Origin: a virus
Direction: 5' to 3' (one strand)
Virus record (IMG/VR): IMGVR_UViG_3300023310_000063
Location: 1-27,749 of that record
DNA length: 27,749 nt
The translations under genes and the position numbers were made by a program. Shown piece after piece: positions 5,814 to 12,867 of this stretch; positions within the stretch are counted from its first letter, which is position 1, and each line of letters begins with the position of its first letter. Under the pieces are notes generated by a model. The model had not been told where the DNA came from, ran no database searches, and saw only the letters and a list, made by a program, of their open reading frames with translations.

Positions 5814-7544
5814 TTAATTCACCGCTTTAAGCGGTGTTACATCAATGATCTCGCGATCAATCCATGCCCGCATATCCTCATCCGTCATGCCATTGGGATA
5901 TGTGGCTTTTAAATCTTGGTTTTCTTGTGGTGTCAGGCGTTTGCCACGCAATGCAATAATGCGTTTCATCATGCGCGAGCCTTTGAGTGGTTCTGGTGTG
6001 GCAGTGGCTGCCAGCGGCACAGCAGTGCCTTTGCGTTTCATATATGCGGGATGGTTAAAGTCTTTGGATGATTTGAATGCATCAACACCAGCAAAAGGTT
6101 TTTCGCGGCGTTTACGTGCATTTTCAGCCTCACGATCTGTATCCACACTATAAGCCGCGCGTGTCATCGCCTTGCCATGCTTCATGCCCTTGGTTTCCTT
6201 GGCTTTTCTATAGCCTTCACCCACGATTTGTGCTTCAACAGCCCAGCCTCCGTCAAGATCAGACATGCGCTCTTCTTTGGAAATGGTGATCCAAGGCTCA
6301 TCGGCATGGATGCGAATTTGAATCACGCCCACATCAAACACATTACGGCGAGCTTCAAGCTTCATGCGCGGAGCGATGCCAGGAATATCAAACACTTTGT
6401 AAGCATCACCCTCAAATTGAACCGTATAATCACCTTTCACTTTCACGCGGCGGCTTTCTTTGTTTGCCAGCGCAAGCAAATCATCATGACCCACCTGAAT
6501 GGTGCGTAGCTGTTCAGGCTTAATCATTTGCCATAATCCAGCACGTGTTTGGCGATGGCGTGAATGACGCATGGTGGCATTGAGTTTGCGACATTCTTGG
6601 GCAGCGACTTCATTGAGTGAATCCACTGATTTGGCAGGTGATATACGCAGACGTGACTCAATACGTTGCTCAACAATACGCTGCGCACATTCCACTTGGC
6701 CACTAGCTTTTGAATTGCCAGCAGCATGGGTTTCAGGGCTCACACCCAAGGCATCAAGGAATGCTAAAAAACCGCTATCACGATGCGCTCCTGTCTTATC
6801 AAGACCAAGCAAAAGCGGTACGCCGTGGAATGGATTACCATCATCCTTCTCACGCCAAGCATGGCTTAAAAAATCAATCGCCATGCGTGCTGATTCGCCT
6901 GGTATGTAGTAATAACGAATGAAGATTAAGCCCGTAAAGTGATCGGTAAGTACTGCACGAATCAGCTTGGGTTTTCCCTTGGCATAGACTTCGGCTACAT
7001 TGTCCGGTTTGTTTTTATAGATTTGAGTGACCATGTCATGTTCACCCATGCCTTTTTTGTCCAAGTACCACTGGGTACAGACTGAATAATCAAGCTGGTG
7101 ATAATGATTGGGGTGCAAGCTGCGAACTTTGATATGTGGCTCTGCCGCAAGCAGTGAGCGTTTGTCCGCCTCAAGTTTGCGCAGGTGGCGATTTAATGTA
7201 GAAGGCTTGAGTGAGCCCTTGGGGATTTTGCCATTTGATTCAGCAATCTCGATTGCCACTTCCGCAGGCATAATAATACGACCCTGGTTTCGCTTGGATG
7301 TAAACATCATAGCTGCCACTTCCAGAATCATATCTTCTGTGATGCCATCAATACGAATCTCGCCTTTATCGACTCGCTTTTTGCGAGTGCATTGATAAAG
7401 ACCTGTTTTTTTAAGCTGGCGATAAAGTGTCTGCGGTGAAATGCCAAGCATTTTAGCCTGCGCTTTGGCAATTGCTGATTTCCCACCTTTCGCATTGCGA
7501 AGTGCTTCTGCAGCTTCAATCAATGCGCCCTCGCGAATGCTCAT
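5814..7544 (-). CDS. DDE transposase A subunit (MuA/TniA type)
   Basis: The 576-residue protein starts with a helix-turn-helix (AKAQAKMLGISPQTLYRQLK, about residues 25-45), then a second helical DNA-binding region. An RNase H-like integrase core follows with candidate catalytic residues D152 (HQLDYS), D249 (LLLGLDKTG) and E285 (SGQVEC). The C-terminal part has a beta-barrel region (about 360-430) and a basic helical tail, as in the Mu transposase C-terminal domain, which contacts the ATPase. It catalyses end cleavage and strand transfer in replicative transposition and integration. It lacks an N-terminal enhancer-binding domain like that of Mu A, and is closer to BcepMu/TniA-like proteins. 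ATGA overlap with the upstream gene shows coupling. Confidence 0.95.
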   Translation of the reverse strand: MSIREGALIEAAEALRNAKGGKSAIAKAQAKMLGISPQTLYRQLKKTGLYQCTRKKRVDKGEIRIDGITEDMILEVAAMMFTSKRNQGRIIMPAEVAIEIAESNGKIPKGSLKPSTLNRHLRKLEADKRSLLAAEPHIKVRSLHPNHYHQLDYSVCTQWYLDKKGMGEHDMVTQIYKNKPDNVAEVYAKGKPKLIRAVLTDHFTGLIFIRYYYIPGESARMAIDFLSHAWREKDDGNPFHGVPLLLGLDKTGAHRDSGFLAFLDALGVSPETHAAGNSKASGQVECAQRIVEQRIESRLRISPAKSVDSLNEVAAQECRKLNATMRHSRHRQTRAGLWQMIKPEQLRTIQVGHDDLLALANKESRRVKVKGDYTVQFEGDAYKVFDIPGIAPRMKLEARRNVFDVGVIQIRIHADEPWITISKEERMSDLDGGWAVEAQIVGEGYRKAKETKGMKHGKAMTRAAYSVDTDREAENARKRREKPFAGVDAFKSSKDFNHPAYMKRKGTAVPLAATATPEPLKGSRMMKRIIALRGKRLTPQENQDLKATYPNGMTDEDMRAWIDREIIDVTPLKAVN

Positions 7545-8437
7545 ACCTCTGCATCCACAGGCATGGATGCTTCAGCAATAGCGGCTTGAAATGTCCCACC
7601 ACAGTTATAAATGGCATCCATCGCTTGAGCCATCTGATCACGCAATACATTCAATGCCGATTGCAATGCAAAGTATTCGTCGCGATTGGGTTCCTTGCCA
7701 TTCATAGCATCCACTTCCATATTTTTGGCGCGTGCTGCCAGGCGAATCATGGGGATGAGTATTTGCGCCTGTTCTGATTCAATTTCGGCAACCGATGGCT
7801 GCGTATCACCCGCAACAATCGCACCTTTTGCTTTTTCAAATTCGGTGGCAATCGAATCAATTTGTTTGTTTTTGGATTCGAGGAGCTGATCTTTAATCAC
7901 AATGTCATTATCACGCTTTTTAATAGCCGCTTTAAGTTCACGGTTTGTCATGCGATCCATATCATCAAGCTTGAACCCAAGTATGGATTCCCCATCATCT
8001 AGCATGTCTAACGCATTATCAGATAGTTCCAAACAGGCATAAAGTTTGGATCGCCCAAGCTTGGTGAACTTTTCCGAACGTTCGGAAAACTTAGCCGCTA
8101 TTTTCATAAGGCTGCTGGCAGTTCTTGTGGAGATTCCACGGTCTTCAAGGGCTGGTCCGAACTCACCGTGTGGTAGTATTGCTTTAAGTTTAATAAGTGC
8201 GCGACCTGCATCAATGGATGAAACAGCGGCTTGCGTTAAAGAATGCTCCGCAAACATCCACAATGCTCTGGGATCATCAGGCAAGTCACCAGCAATACGA
8301 TGCAACTCGCCTTCGCGGCGTGTCGCCAATATGCGTTCCTTATCAGCTTGTGCGACAGTGGCTTCGGCTTGTTTGCTAAGGCGTTCCTTATCGGCTTCCT
8401 GCACTGCCAATTCTGCTTTTGTGGGTTTCTTGCTCAT
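7541..8437 (-). CDS. DUF3102-like phage protein
   Basis: From the ATG at 8437 the product has 298 residues. The N-terminal 55 residues are a charged coiled coil (QEADKERLSKQAEATVAQAD). The middle contains an AGRALIKLKAILPHGEFGPALEDRGISTRTASSLMKIA block, which is the DUF3102 pattern seen in phage and plasmid proteins. A second long coiled-coil region (KDQLLESKNKQIDSIATEFEKAKG) and a helical end follow. The block looks like a helix-turn-helix, so a DNA-binding role near replication or transposition is plausible. AAGGAG precedes the ATG, and the start overlaps the upstream TGA by one base. The frame continues upstream into the previous gene, but that part is out of frame for it. Confidence 0.8.
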   Translation of the reverse strand: MSKKPTKAELAVQEADKERLSKQAEATVAQADKERILATRREGELHRIAGDLPDDPRALWMFAEHSLTQAAVSSIDAGRALIKLKAILPHGEFGPALEDRGISTRTASSLMKIAAKFSERSEKFTKLGRSKLYACLELSDNALDMLDDGESILGFKLDDMDRMTNRELKAAIKKRDNDIVIKDQLLESKNKQIDSIATEFEKAKGAIVAGDTQPSVAEIESEQAQILIPMIRLAARAKNMEVDAMNGKEPNRDEYFALQSALNVLRDQMAQAMDAIYNCGGTFQAAIAEASMPVDAEV

Positions 8438-8754
8438 CAGTACGCGCTCCTTGTGATATTGTTCGTTTGGTCGTTTAATTGGCTGCGTGCGCGCTGCACA
8501 CCGTGCTGCACTGCAATAGCAATATTGGTCATCTTGCCAACTGCCAGCCGCCACCGACCATCGGGTGTCTGCTCTGCAACACCTGCCGATTGCAAGGCTT
8601 GGCACATGCGGGTCGTGGTTGTGCCAGTCCAGCCCGTGAGTGATTTAATCTCTTTGGATTCAAGTGGGTCGAGCTCATGCCCGGCTAACACCTCAACAAG
8701 TGTGAATGCCCGTGTGATTTGGTCAGAGGAATAAAGCTTTTTGGCTTCGCTCAT
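8437..8754 (-). CDS. Small winged-helix (IclR-like HTH) protein
   Basis: This 105-residue protein has a helix-turn-helix pattern like the N-terminal domain of IclR regulators: ITRAFTLVEVLAGHELDPLESKEIKSLTGWTGTTTTRMCQALQSAGVAEQTPDGRWRLA. That includes the recognition helix and the wing. A short polar tail rich in Gln and Asn follows, with no ligand-binding domain. Such short proteins occur in Mu-like early operons. It may control early transcription. Its ATG overlaps the TGA of the 51-residue ORF. Confidence 0.7.
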   Translation of the reverse strand: MSEAKKLYSSDQITRAFTLVEVLAGHELDPLESKEIKSLTGWTGTTTTRMCQALQSAGVAEQTPDGRWRLAVGKMTNIAIAVQHGVQRARSQLNDQTNNITRSAY

Positions 8755-8906
8755 AGTGCTTTCCGACTTACAATATCTGAGGCTTCGATAAACTGACCGC
8801 CAAAGATGGATGCCTTCACAGCCATCGGGCGATTTGGACTTTTACGAAGTTGTTCGAGCGCAACTTGTAAGCGCCACTCAATTTTAATCATTGGATTAAT
8901 ATTCAT
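8751..8906 (-). CDS. 51-residue conserved-looking small ORF
   Basis: The ATG at 8906 overlaps the TGA of the CII-like gene (ATGA) and the stop overlaps the next ATG, so the ORF is coupled at both ends. The sequence is MNINPMIKIEWRLQVALEQL followed by a segment with PMAVKASIFGGQFIEASDIV. It has an amphipathic helix and no cysteines or membrane segment. Function unknown. Confidence 0.6.
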   Translation of the reverse strand: MNINPMIKIEWRLQVALEQLRKSPNRPMAVKASIFGGQFIEASDIVSRKAL

Positions 8907-9361
8907 AGGCTCAATTCTCCTTGTTTGATGCCGTGGTCCACGGCTTTGCGACCTCGCGCCAGCTTGCCAATAGCGGCATCAATGGCAGCACGTGTTTCAT
9001 CTGGGCTGGATTCTTCATTAAAAAATTTAATCAAGGCTTGAATGGCTTGCGATTGCGTGAGCTGTAGCTCATTGATTTCAGATGCATGCATGCGCCCGAT
9101 ACGTTTCGGCAATGGATAAAGCACAAAGCCGCAGCGGCTAGCCATATGGCGCAATGGTCCAAAGTCAGCCTGTGCAATCATGGAACCAGTCAATCGCTTG
9201 GCAGGAAAACTGGCTCCATCATCATGCAGGTTTGTAGCGCGATAGAGACTAGATGCACTCCAACCAAGCATATCTGCCAAGGTGTTAATATCTTGTTTGC
9301 CATAGTGAACCATGTGATAAATTGCATCGTCCAAAGTGTTGGGGGTGGAATGGCGAGCCAT
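8903..9361 (-). CDS. Phage regulatory protein, CII-like (CP76 type)
   Basis: The 152-residue protein begins with LDDAIYHMVHYGKQDINTLADMLGWSASSLYRATN, a helix-turn-helix matching the phage CII/CP76-type regulators of P2-like and Mu-like phages. A helical region (KRLTGSMIAQADFGPLRHMASRCGFVLYPLP) follows, which in the family is the LTL-type helix before the C-terminus. The C-terminal half is helical and charged. It probably helps to control the lytic/lysogenic decision or early expression. It is the first gene of the operon section to the left of the antisense ORF, and palindromic sequence lies directly upstream. Confidence 0.7.
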   Translation of the reverse strand: MARHSTPNTLDDAIYHMVHYGKQDINTLADMLGWSASSLYRATNLHDDGASFPAKRLTGSMIAQADFGPLRHMASRCGFVLYPLPKRIGRMHASEINELQLTQSQAIQALIKFFNEESSPDETRAAIDAAIGKLARGRKAVDHGIKQGELSL

Positions 9362-9402
9362 GATTATACAGCCTCCAAATGAGGCATGTGGAAAAACGCC
9401 GT

Positions 9403-9427
9403 GTTTCTGTAATTGAAACAGCGTTTC
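9403..9427. promoter_or_regulatory. Alternating GTTTC/GAAAC inverted repeats, candidate operator
   Basis: GTTTC at 9403-9407, GAAAC at 9415-9419 and GTTTC at 9423-9427 form two overlapping dyads, including the 13-base GAAAC-AGC-GTTTC at 9415-9427. They sit in the 86-base gap between the minus-strand CII-like gene and the divergent plus-strand ORF starting at 9448, where an operator would be expected. The binding protein is unknown. Confidence 0.45.
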
Positions 9428-9447
9428 ATTATGTGTAAGCTTGGGCT

Positions 9448-10050
9448 ATGAAATTTAAACCCTTTGTTGACCTCTATGGCATCCGTTGCACCCATCAAGA
9501 TAGCTGCGGCGTTTGTTTTGTTCGTGGTGTTATCAGTGAATGGTGCTGTCCAAGTTGTGGTTTTAAAGTTGACTTGACCCTGTTTAACTATGCCAGCCAT
9601 CAAATAAATGCTGCCATGCAAAATGCTTTGCATTTTAATATAGAAGCAAACCAAGTCGGACTTGCTGATTTTGAGCCATCCACACCGCAGCATATTGAGG
9701 ATGCCATGTGTGACATGAGCCATTGGGATACAGCTCCCGATCTTCGTATCACACGTATGAATTTTGATTGCGATCAGGGAACGGGGTCGTTTCATGATGC
9801 TTATCCATTGCACGGTATGGGGCGCAACGACCATCTGTTTGCGGATGCTTTTACACATGCAGGCTCTCCACTATGTTTTGAAGAATCTCTTTCACTGGCA
9901 CATCTGGCTCCGCTATGCGCTGCGCTTTGTACATGGAACTCAGCCGTTGTGCTGGCGAGAAGCAGCGACATCCATGTGTGGCCTGATCTGTATGATCCAG
10001 TCCGAGCCGCACTACAGCAGTCAAAATCAGGGCGCGAACCTCATGTGTGA
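9448..10050 (+). CDS. Plus-strand cysteine-cluster protein inside the early operon, unknown
   Basis: A 200-residue ORF runs against the early operon. Its N-terminal part has a cysteine cluster (RCTHQDSCGVC then EWCCPSCGFKV) resembling a zinc ribbon, followed by an amphipathic stretch (INAAMQNALHFNIEANQVGLADF). Codon use to about 9850 looks like its neighbours, and no good minus-strand ORF occupies 9362-9850. The last 200 bases overlap the convergent minus-strand gene at 9851-10282, and it is not clear which frame is coding there. The start has no strong ribosome site. It may be an independently expressed moron gene. No function recognised. Confidence 0.55.
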   Translation: MKFKPFVDLYGIRCTHQDSCGVCFVRGVISEWCCPSCGFKVDLTLFNYASHQINAAMQNALHFNIEANQVGLADFEPSTPQHIEDAMCDMSHWDTAPDLRITRMNFDCDQGTGSFHDAYPLHGMGRNDHLFADAFTHAGSPLCFEESLSLAHLAPLCAALCTWNSAVVLARSSDIHVWPDLYDPVRAALQQSKSGREPHV

Positions 10051-10282
10051 AAGCATGCATCAAAAACAAACGTGCACTAAGCCGCCCATCGTTGCTGCGG
10101 CGAAAAGAATCCTCAAATGCCTGAATACGACTCCAAATGGTTCTATCCATCAGCTCAACCATACCTTTGCAAGTAGCATGGCTGCGCGTGTAAGCATCAA
10201 CCCTGCGCACCATTTCAGGGGTAATTGTTTTGGGGAAAGCAGCGTAATGAGAAAATTGTGTGTTGTGAGTGGTATCAGGCAT
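9851..10282 (-). CDS. Early-operon protein of unknown function
   Basis: From the ATG at 10282, just after the TGA of the HTH gene, the product has 143 residues. It is predicted helical, with TPEMVRRVDAYTRSHATCKGMVELMDRTIWSRIQAFEDSFRRS near the start and a long helix around AFTHEVRALILTAVVRLGLDH, then a polar C-terminus. The reading frame continues upstream to 10372 inside the HTH gene, but the junction ATG is more likely the start. It is the second gene of the early operon. Its C-terminal half overlaps the convergent plus-strand ORF. No family recognised. Confidence 0.6.
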   Translation of the reverse strand: MPDTTHNTQFSHYAAFPKTITPEMVRRVDAYTRSHATCKGMVELMDRTIWSRIQAFEDSFRRSNDGRLSARLFLMHAFTHEVRALILTAVVRLGLDHTDQATHGCRCFSPAQRLSSMYKAQRIAEPDVPVKEILQNIVESLHV

Positions 10283-10283
10283 A

Positions 10284-10544
10284 TCAAGCGCTCGCCATTG
10301 CTGCTTGGTAATAAGCCGATGGTATGCGAATGCGACCAGATGCTCGGCGATATGCTTCGTCGGGGAACACATCCATGAGTGGCTTATCGATGGCCGCAGC
10401 TACGCCTTGGCGAATCGCAAGGTTGGTGGATTTTCCGTTGATAACTTCGTTGATGCGCTGGCGTGATGACTTTGAAATGTCTGCAATTTCTTGCTGGGTA
10501 ATACCACGCTTTAGCATTGCAGACTTAATATCTGATGGGGTCAT
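10284..10544 (-). CDS. XRE-family HTH protein, Cro/Ner-like
   Basis: The 86-residue product starts MTPSDIKSAMLKRGITQQEI and carries a canonical XRE helix-turn-helix (TQQEIADISKSSRQRINEVING, residues 15-36), then a short tail. AGGAGG lies five bases before the ATG at 10544. The ORF could extend to 10601 but has no such site there. As the first gene of the early operon, divergent from the repressor gene, it takes the place of ner in Mu and cro in lambda, and would repress the early or repressor promoters. Confidence 0.85.
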   Translation of the reverse strand: MTPSDIKSAMLKRGITQQEIADISKSSRQRINEVINGKSTNLAIRQGVAAAIDKPLMDVFPDEAYRRASGRIRIPSAYYQAAMASA

Positions 10545-10564
10545 AAGATCCTCCTGGTTAGATT

Positions 10565-10590
10565 CAAATCGGCGAACGTTCGCCGATTTG
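10565..10590. promoter_or_regulatory. 26-bp perfect palindrome in the switch region
   Basis: The left half is CAAATCGGCGAAC and the right half is its exact complement, with no spacer. It lies in the early mRNA leader between the promoter and the AGGAGG of the Cro/Ner-like gene. It could be an operator for the repressor or the Cro-like protein, or an RNA hairpin next to the ribosome site. Confidence 0.75.
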
Positions 10591-10624
10591 TGACAAGTCA
10601 CTGTGTATTGTTAATGTGACTTGT
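10590..10624. promoter_or_regulatory. Inverted ACAAGTCAC / GTGACTTGT sites, candidate operators
   Basis: ACAAGTCAC at 10593-10601 and GTGACTTGT at 10616-10624 are exact 9-bp inverted repeats 14 bases apart. GTGAC-AA-GTCAC at 10590-10601 is a smaller dyad. GTGACTT occurs again at the GTG start of the repressor (10691). Repeated half-sites between divergent regulator genes fit operator DNA. Confidence 0.6.
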
Positions 10625-10642
10625 TCCTGTGCTATGTGCCAA

Positions 10643-10671
10643 ACTATGGTAACGAATTCGTTACCTGTCAA
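10643..10671 (-). promoter_or_regulatory. Early promoter with an 18-bp palindromic operator in the spacer
   Basis: On the minus strand TTGACA (10671-10666) is a perfect -35 box. A 17-base spacer and CATAGT (10648-10643) as -10 follow. The spacer is almost exactly the perfect palindrome GGTAACGAATTCGTTACC at 10648-10665. A protein bound there would block RNA polymerase. Transcription would begin near 10636 and enter the early operon. Confidence 0.75.
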
Positions 10672-10690
10672 CCTAAAAGGTGGTGTTTAA

Positions 10691-11044
10691 GTGACTTCCG
10701 CTGTCCGATTAAAAGAAGAAAGGAACCGTTTACGTTACAATCAAACGGATTTTGCCGCGATTGGAGGGGTTTCAAAAAAAACCCAAATTGATTATGAAAA
10801 AGGAACCACAAGTCCAACGGGGGTGTATCTATCCGCCATTGCAGCCATTGGTGCAGACGTAAATTATATCTTAACAGGTCAAAGGGTTGCCAATACAGAC
10901 TCTGTCTTGCCACGCTCCGAAGGCGAGGCTATTGCCATGCTTTATGCACAGCTTGATGATGCAGGCAAAGCCGACATAAAAAAACTTATGGAAGAAAAAA
11001 AACAACTTGCCGAGCTTATAGCCCAGCAAAAGAAACGAGCCTAA
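10691..11044 (+). CDS. XRE-family repressor-like protein
   Basis: The 117-residue protein has an N-terminal XRE helix-turn-helix: SAVRLKEERNRLRYNQTDFA, then GGVSKKTQIDYEKGTTSPT and YLSAIAAIGADVNYILTG, the usual five-helix Cro/CI DNA-binding domain ending in the typical YILTG. A short helical tail (GEAIAMLYAQLDDAGKADIKKLMEEKKQL) follows, with no peptidase domain. It starts at GTG, preceded by AAGGTGG. It is divergent from the early operon across the operator region, so it is the probable prophage repressor. The stop is 113 bases before the separate S24 domain ORF. Confidence 0.85.
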   Translation: MTSAVRLKEERNRLRYNQTDFAAIGGVSKKTQIDYEKGTTSPTGVYLSAIAAIGADVNYILTGQRVANTDSVLPRSEGEAIAMLYAQLDDAGKADIKKLMEEKKQLAELIAQQKKRA

Positions 11045-11157
11045 GTGCATGTATGATACAATAGAGCAAGCGTCGCAATAGAGAGTTCAATATTGGAAAA
11101 ATGAAGGTCTAAGGAGCAGGGCATGGCGCAATTGTTGAGCATGAAGAAACCTCGTTC

Positions 11158-11517
11158 ATGGTGGCGTTTGATCGCTATTGGCTGCGTCGTGAAGTTAGCG
11201 TGGCTCCACAGCATTTGCGTTTGATTAAAGCTAGTGGGGATTCAATGAATTCAGGCAAAGGCTTGGGAAGCGACATATATGATGATGATATATTATTGGT
11301 AGACACATCGGTTGAACGCATTGAATCCGATGCTGCTTATATCATCCAGTTTGATGGTCACTTGATGGTCAAGCGCATCCAGCGAATGTTTGATGGCAGC
11401 ATAAGCATCATCAGTAGCAATCCCGAATATGCCACGCAAATTGTGTCTGTAGAGCAAACACCAGATATTCGTATTGCTGGCAAAGTAGTGTACATGATTG
11501 CAGGTCGGAGGATTTAA
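11158..11517 (+). CDS. S24 (LexA/CI-type) peptidase domain lacking its N-terminus, possibly a remnant
   Basis: The 119 residues match the C-terminal S24 domain of phage repressors: FDRYWLRREVSVAPQHLRLI, catalytic Ser in SGDSM (S29), and catalytic Lys in MVKRI (K72). Homology continues upstream of the ATG in frame (GAGHGAIVEHEE from 11113), including the Ala-Gly cleavage motif, but a TAA at 11110-11112 precedes it and no start codon lies between. So the protein either begins at this weak ATG without the cleavage site or is the remainder of a longer repressor. An excellent ribosome site (AAGGAG) lies before an ATG at 11123, but in another frame (33 codons). DNA binding is missing. The XRE gene upstream may supply it. 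Confidence 0.7.
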   Translation: MVAFDRYWLRREVSVAPQHLRLIKASGDSMNSGKGLGSDIYDDDILLVDTSVERIESDAAYIIQFDGHLMVKRIQRMFDGSISIISSNPEYATQIVSVEQTPDIRIAGKVVYMIAGRRI

Positions 11518-11639
11518 TGGAAACAGTAAAAATTCCACGCATTTTGGTTGATGCGATATTGAAGTATTTAGACAGCAAGCCTGCAAGCCAAGAGTGCCGC
11601 AAGCTGGCGAGGCAAATTCGGGAATATATAGGAGGGTGA
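11517..11639 (+). CDS. 40-residue ORF, unknown
   Basis: The ATG overlaps the TAA of the S24 ORF by one base and has GGAGG five bases upstream. The peptide METVKIPRILVDAILKYLDS plus a basic helix (CRKLARQIREYIGG) looks soluble and helical. Its coupling suggests translation together with the S24 domain. No family known to me. Confidence 0.5.
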   Translation: METVKIPRILVDAILKYLDSKPASQECRKLARQIREYIGG

Positions 11640-11642
11640 ATC

Positions 11643-11681
11643 ATGGCATGGAAAAGTAAATCGTATAAAAAACACTTGTAG
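11643..11681 (+). CDS. Very small basic ORF (12 residues)
   Basis: MAWKSKSYKKHL follows a GGAGG site seven bases upstream, three bases after the preceding stop. It is short and may be a leader or chance. It is noted because of its good ribosome site. Confidence 0.2.
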   Translation: MAWKSKSYKKHL

Positions 11682-11705
11682 GCAGAAAAAGGGAGGGGTG
11701 AATAG

Positions 11706-12698
11706 ATGGAAGTAATTGAGAAACGTATCGCCAGTTCGGATGATGCTTGGGATATGATGCGCAGCGTCTTACAAGGTGATATTTTAAAAGAATCATTTGA
11801 ATTGGTTTTTGATGATTGGCCAAAGATTGAAATAAAATTTAATGGCGAGGATTGGAATCAAACTATTCCTACCCGAATCATGCCTGCTATACTTGATATG
11901 CAAAAAGAGATTTACCGCACGTATGCTATGATTCATTATGGCGAAGCCAATACAAGGCGATTAACTGAAAAAGAACGTGAAGATTTAGAAATTATCCTGC
12001 ATGTTACGAAGGGTTCAACCGAAATTGAAGCGCAGCTTAAAAAGCTTTTTAGTAAAATTGCAGAGGGGGCGATATCTAAAATGGAAGCCAAACACTATTT
12101 AATACTGCTTTTGGGAGTCGGGGTATTGATCTCTGGTGGTATGGGGTGGAAAGATTGGATTGAGTTGAAGGCAAAAGAAATTGACGCTAAAACTCAGGTT
12201 ACAATAAACAAGCAAAATGTAGATGCGCAAAGCATCATGTCGGAACAAGAAACCAAAAGGCTCGAGATCTTCAGGGAAGCTATCCAACAAGTTCCAGAAT
12301 TAGGCACAGCCAAAGAAAGCTTTGAGGAAATTCGCAATAAACAACTTCGAGCACTAAAGCCACAGGATAGGATGACGATTGAAGGTATTGAGGTAAATGG
12401 AGTTATTGGTAGCCAGTTATCGCACAAGCCAAGAAAGAGATCAGATGATAAACGTATCGATAGTGACTTTAGAATTTCGACTGTAGATACAGGTATTGAG
12501 AATGGGTACAAAGTAAAACTACATGAAGTTGGAAGTCATCTAGAGTTCGTAGCTGATGTGAGTCAGTTGTCAGATAATGAATGGGATGCTTTAAAGAATG
12601 CCATTTGGAACAAAGAACCTATTAAACTACAAGTTAATGCAAAAGAACTGCGTGGAGAAATCACCTCGGCTACTGTTGTAGCAGTTGTCGTTATTTGA
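11706..12698 (+). CDS. Membrane-anchored protein of unknown function, probable moron
   Basis: The 330-residue protein has an N-terminal soluble part (residues 1-128, with FELVFDDWPKIEIKFNGEDW and MQKEIYRTYAMIHYGEANTR), one membrane helix at 129-147 (KHYLILLLGVGVLISGGMG), a charged coiled-coil stretch and a C-terminal beta-rich domain (FRISTVDTGIENGYKVKL, KLQVNAKELRGEI). GGGAGGGG lies upstream of the ATG. I recall similar unclassified proteins in prophages and plasmids but no function. Placed between the repressor region and the lysis genes and followed by hairpins, it fits a lysogenic-conversion or superinfection-exclusion gene (inference). AT content looks higher than in the late genes. Confidence 0.7.
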   Translation: MEVIEKRIASSDDAWDMMRSVLQGDILKESFELVFDDWPKIEIKFNGEDWNQTIPTRIMPAILDMQKEIYRTYAMIHYGEANTRRLTEKEREDLEIILHVTKGSTEIEAQLKKLFSKIAEGAISKMEAKHYLILLLGVGVLISGGMGWKDWIELKAKEIDAKTQVTINKQNVDAQSIMSEQETKRLEIFREAIQQVPELGTAKESFEEIRNKQLRALKPQDRMTIEGIEVNGVIGSQLSHKPRKRSDDKRIDSDFRISTVDTGIENGYKVKLHEVGSHLEFVADVSQLSDNEWDALKNAIWNKEPIKLQVNAKELRGEITSATVVAVVVI

Positions 12699-12713
12699 CA
12701 ATCTTACCGCTCC

Positions 12714-12730
12714 AAGCCTAACGTAGGCTT
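12714..12730 (+). terminator. Short hairpin after the membrane moron, possible terminator
   Basis: AAGCCTA-ACG-TAGGCTT is a perfect 7-bp stem with a 3-base loop, 16 bases after the stop codon. Only a weak T-rich end follows, so it may be an inefficient or Rho-assisted terminator. Confidence 0.35.
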
Positions 12731-12747
12731 TCAAGCCATACTCCACT

Positions 12748-12767
12748 CGCCTGAAGTACTTCAGGCG
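12748..12767. promoter_or_regulatory. Late-activator dyad 1, CGCCTGAA-GTAC-TTCAGGCG
   Basis: This is a perfect 20-bp palindrome upstream of the lysis genes. A nearly identical dyad lies at 20980-20999 upstream of the capsid protease gene, differing only in the centre. An AT-rich stretch with TAGATATTC follows about 15 bases downstream and could be the -10 box. Mor and C of Mu bind dyads at the -35 position of middle and late promoters, so the Mor-like protein is the likely ligand (inference). Confidence 0.6.
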
Positions 12768-12811
12768 GAATCATCAAGATAGATATTCAGTATTGCCCTG
12801 TTGTGGGTGAG

Positions 12812-12841
12812 AGCGGCACTGGGCTTCAATCCAGTGCCGCT
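12812..12841 (+). terminator. Strong 11-bp hairpin before the endolysin gene
   Basis: AGCGGCACTGG and CCAGTGCCGCT form a perfect 11-bp stem around an 8-base loop. TAGTTTATA follows rather than a run of T, so it could be a terminator for the leftward-lying moron or an attenuator and mRNA stabiliser in the late leader. Confidence 0.5.
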
Positions 12842-12867
12842 TAGTTTATACCTCTGCTGGGTATCGC

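Noticed and set aside
8438-8605. 56-codon upstream extension of the DUF3102-like gene
   Set aside because: It overlaps the winged-helix gene in another frame. The ATG at 8437 has AAGGAG and start-stop coupling.
9364-9858. Minus-strand 164-codon ORF opposite the cysteine-rich ORF
   Set aside because: Its composition (many His, Ile, Met, Cys without pattern) looks like the complement of a coding frame. The plus-strand frame has the better codon pattern and a recognisable cysteine cluster.
9764-10378. Plus-strand 204-codon ORF
   Set aside because: It is a shadow across two genes on the other strand and one on the same strand, with no protein-like pattern and no ribosome site.
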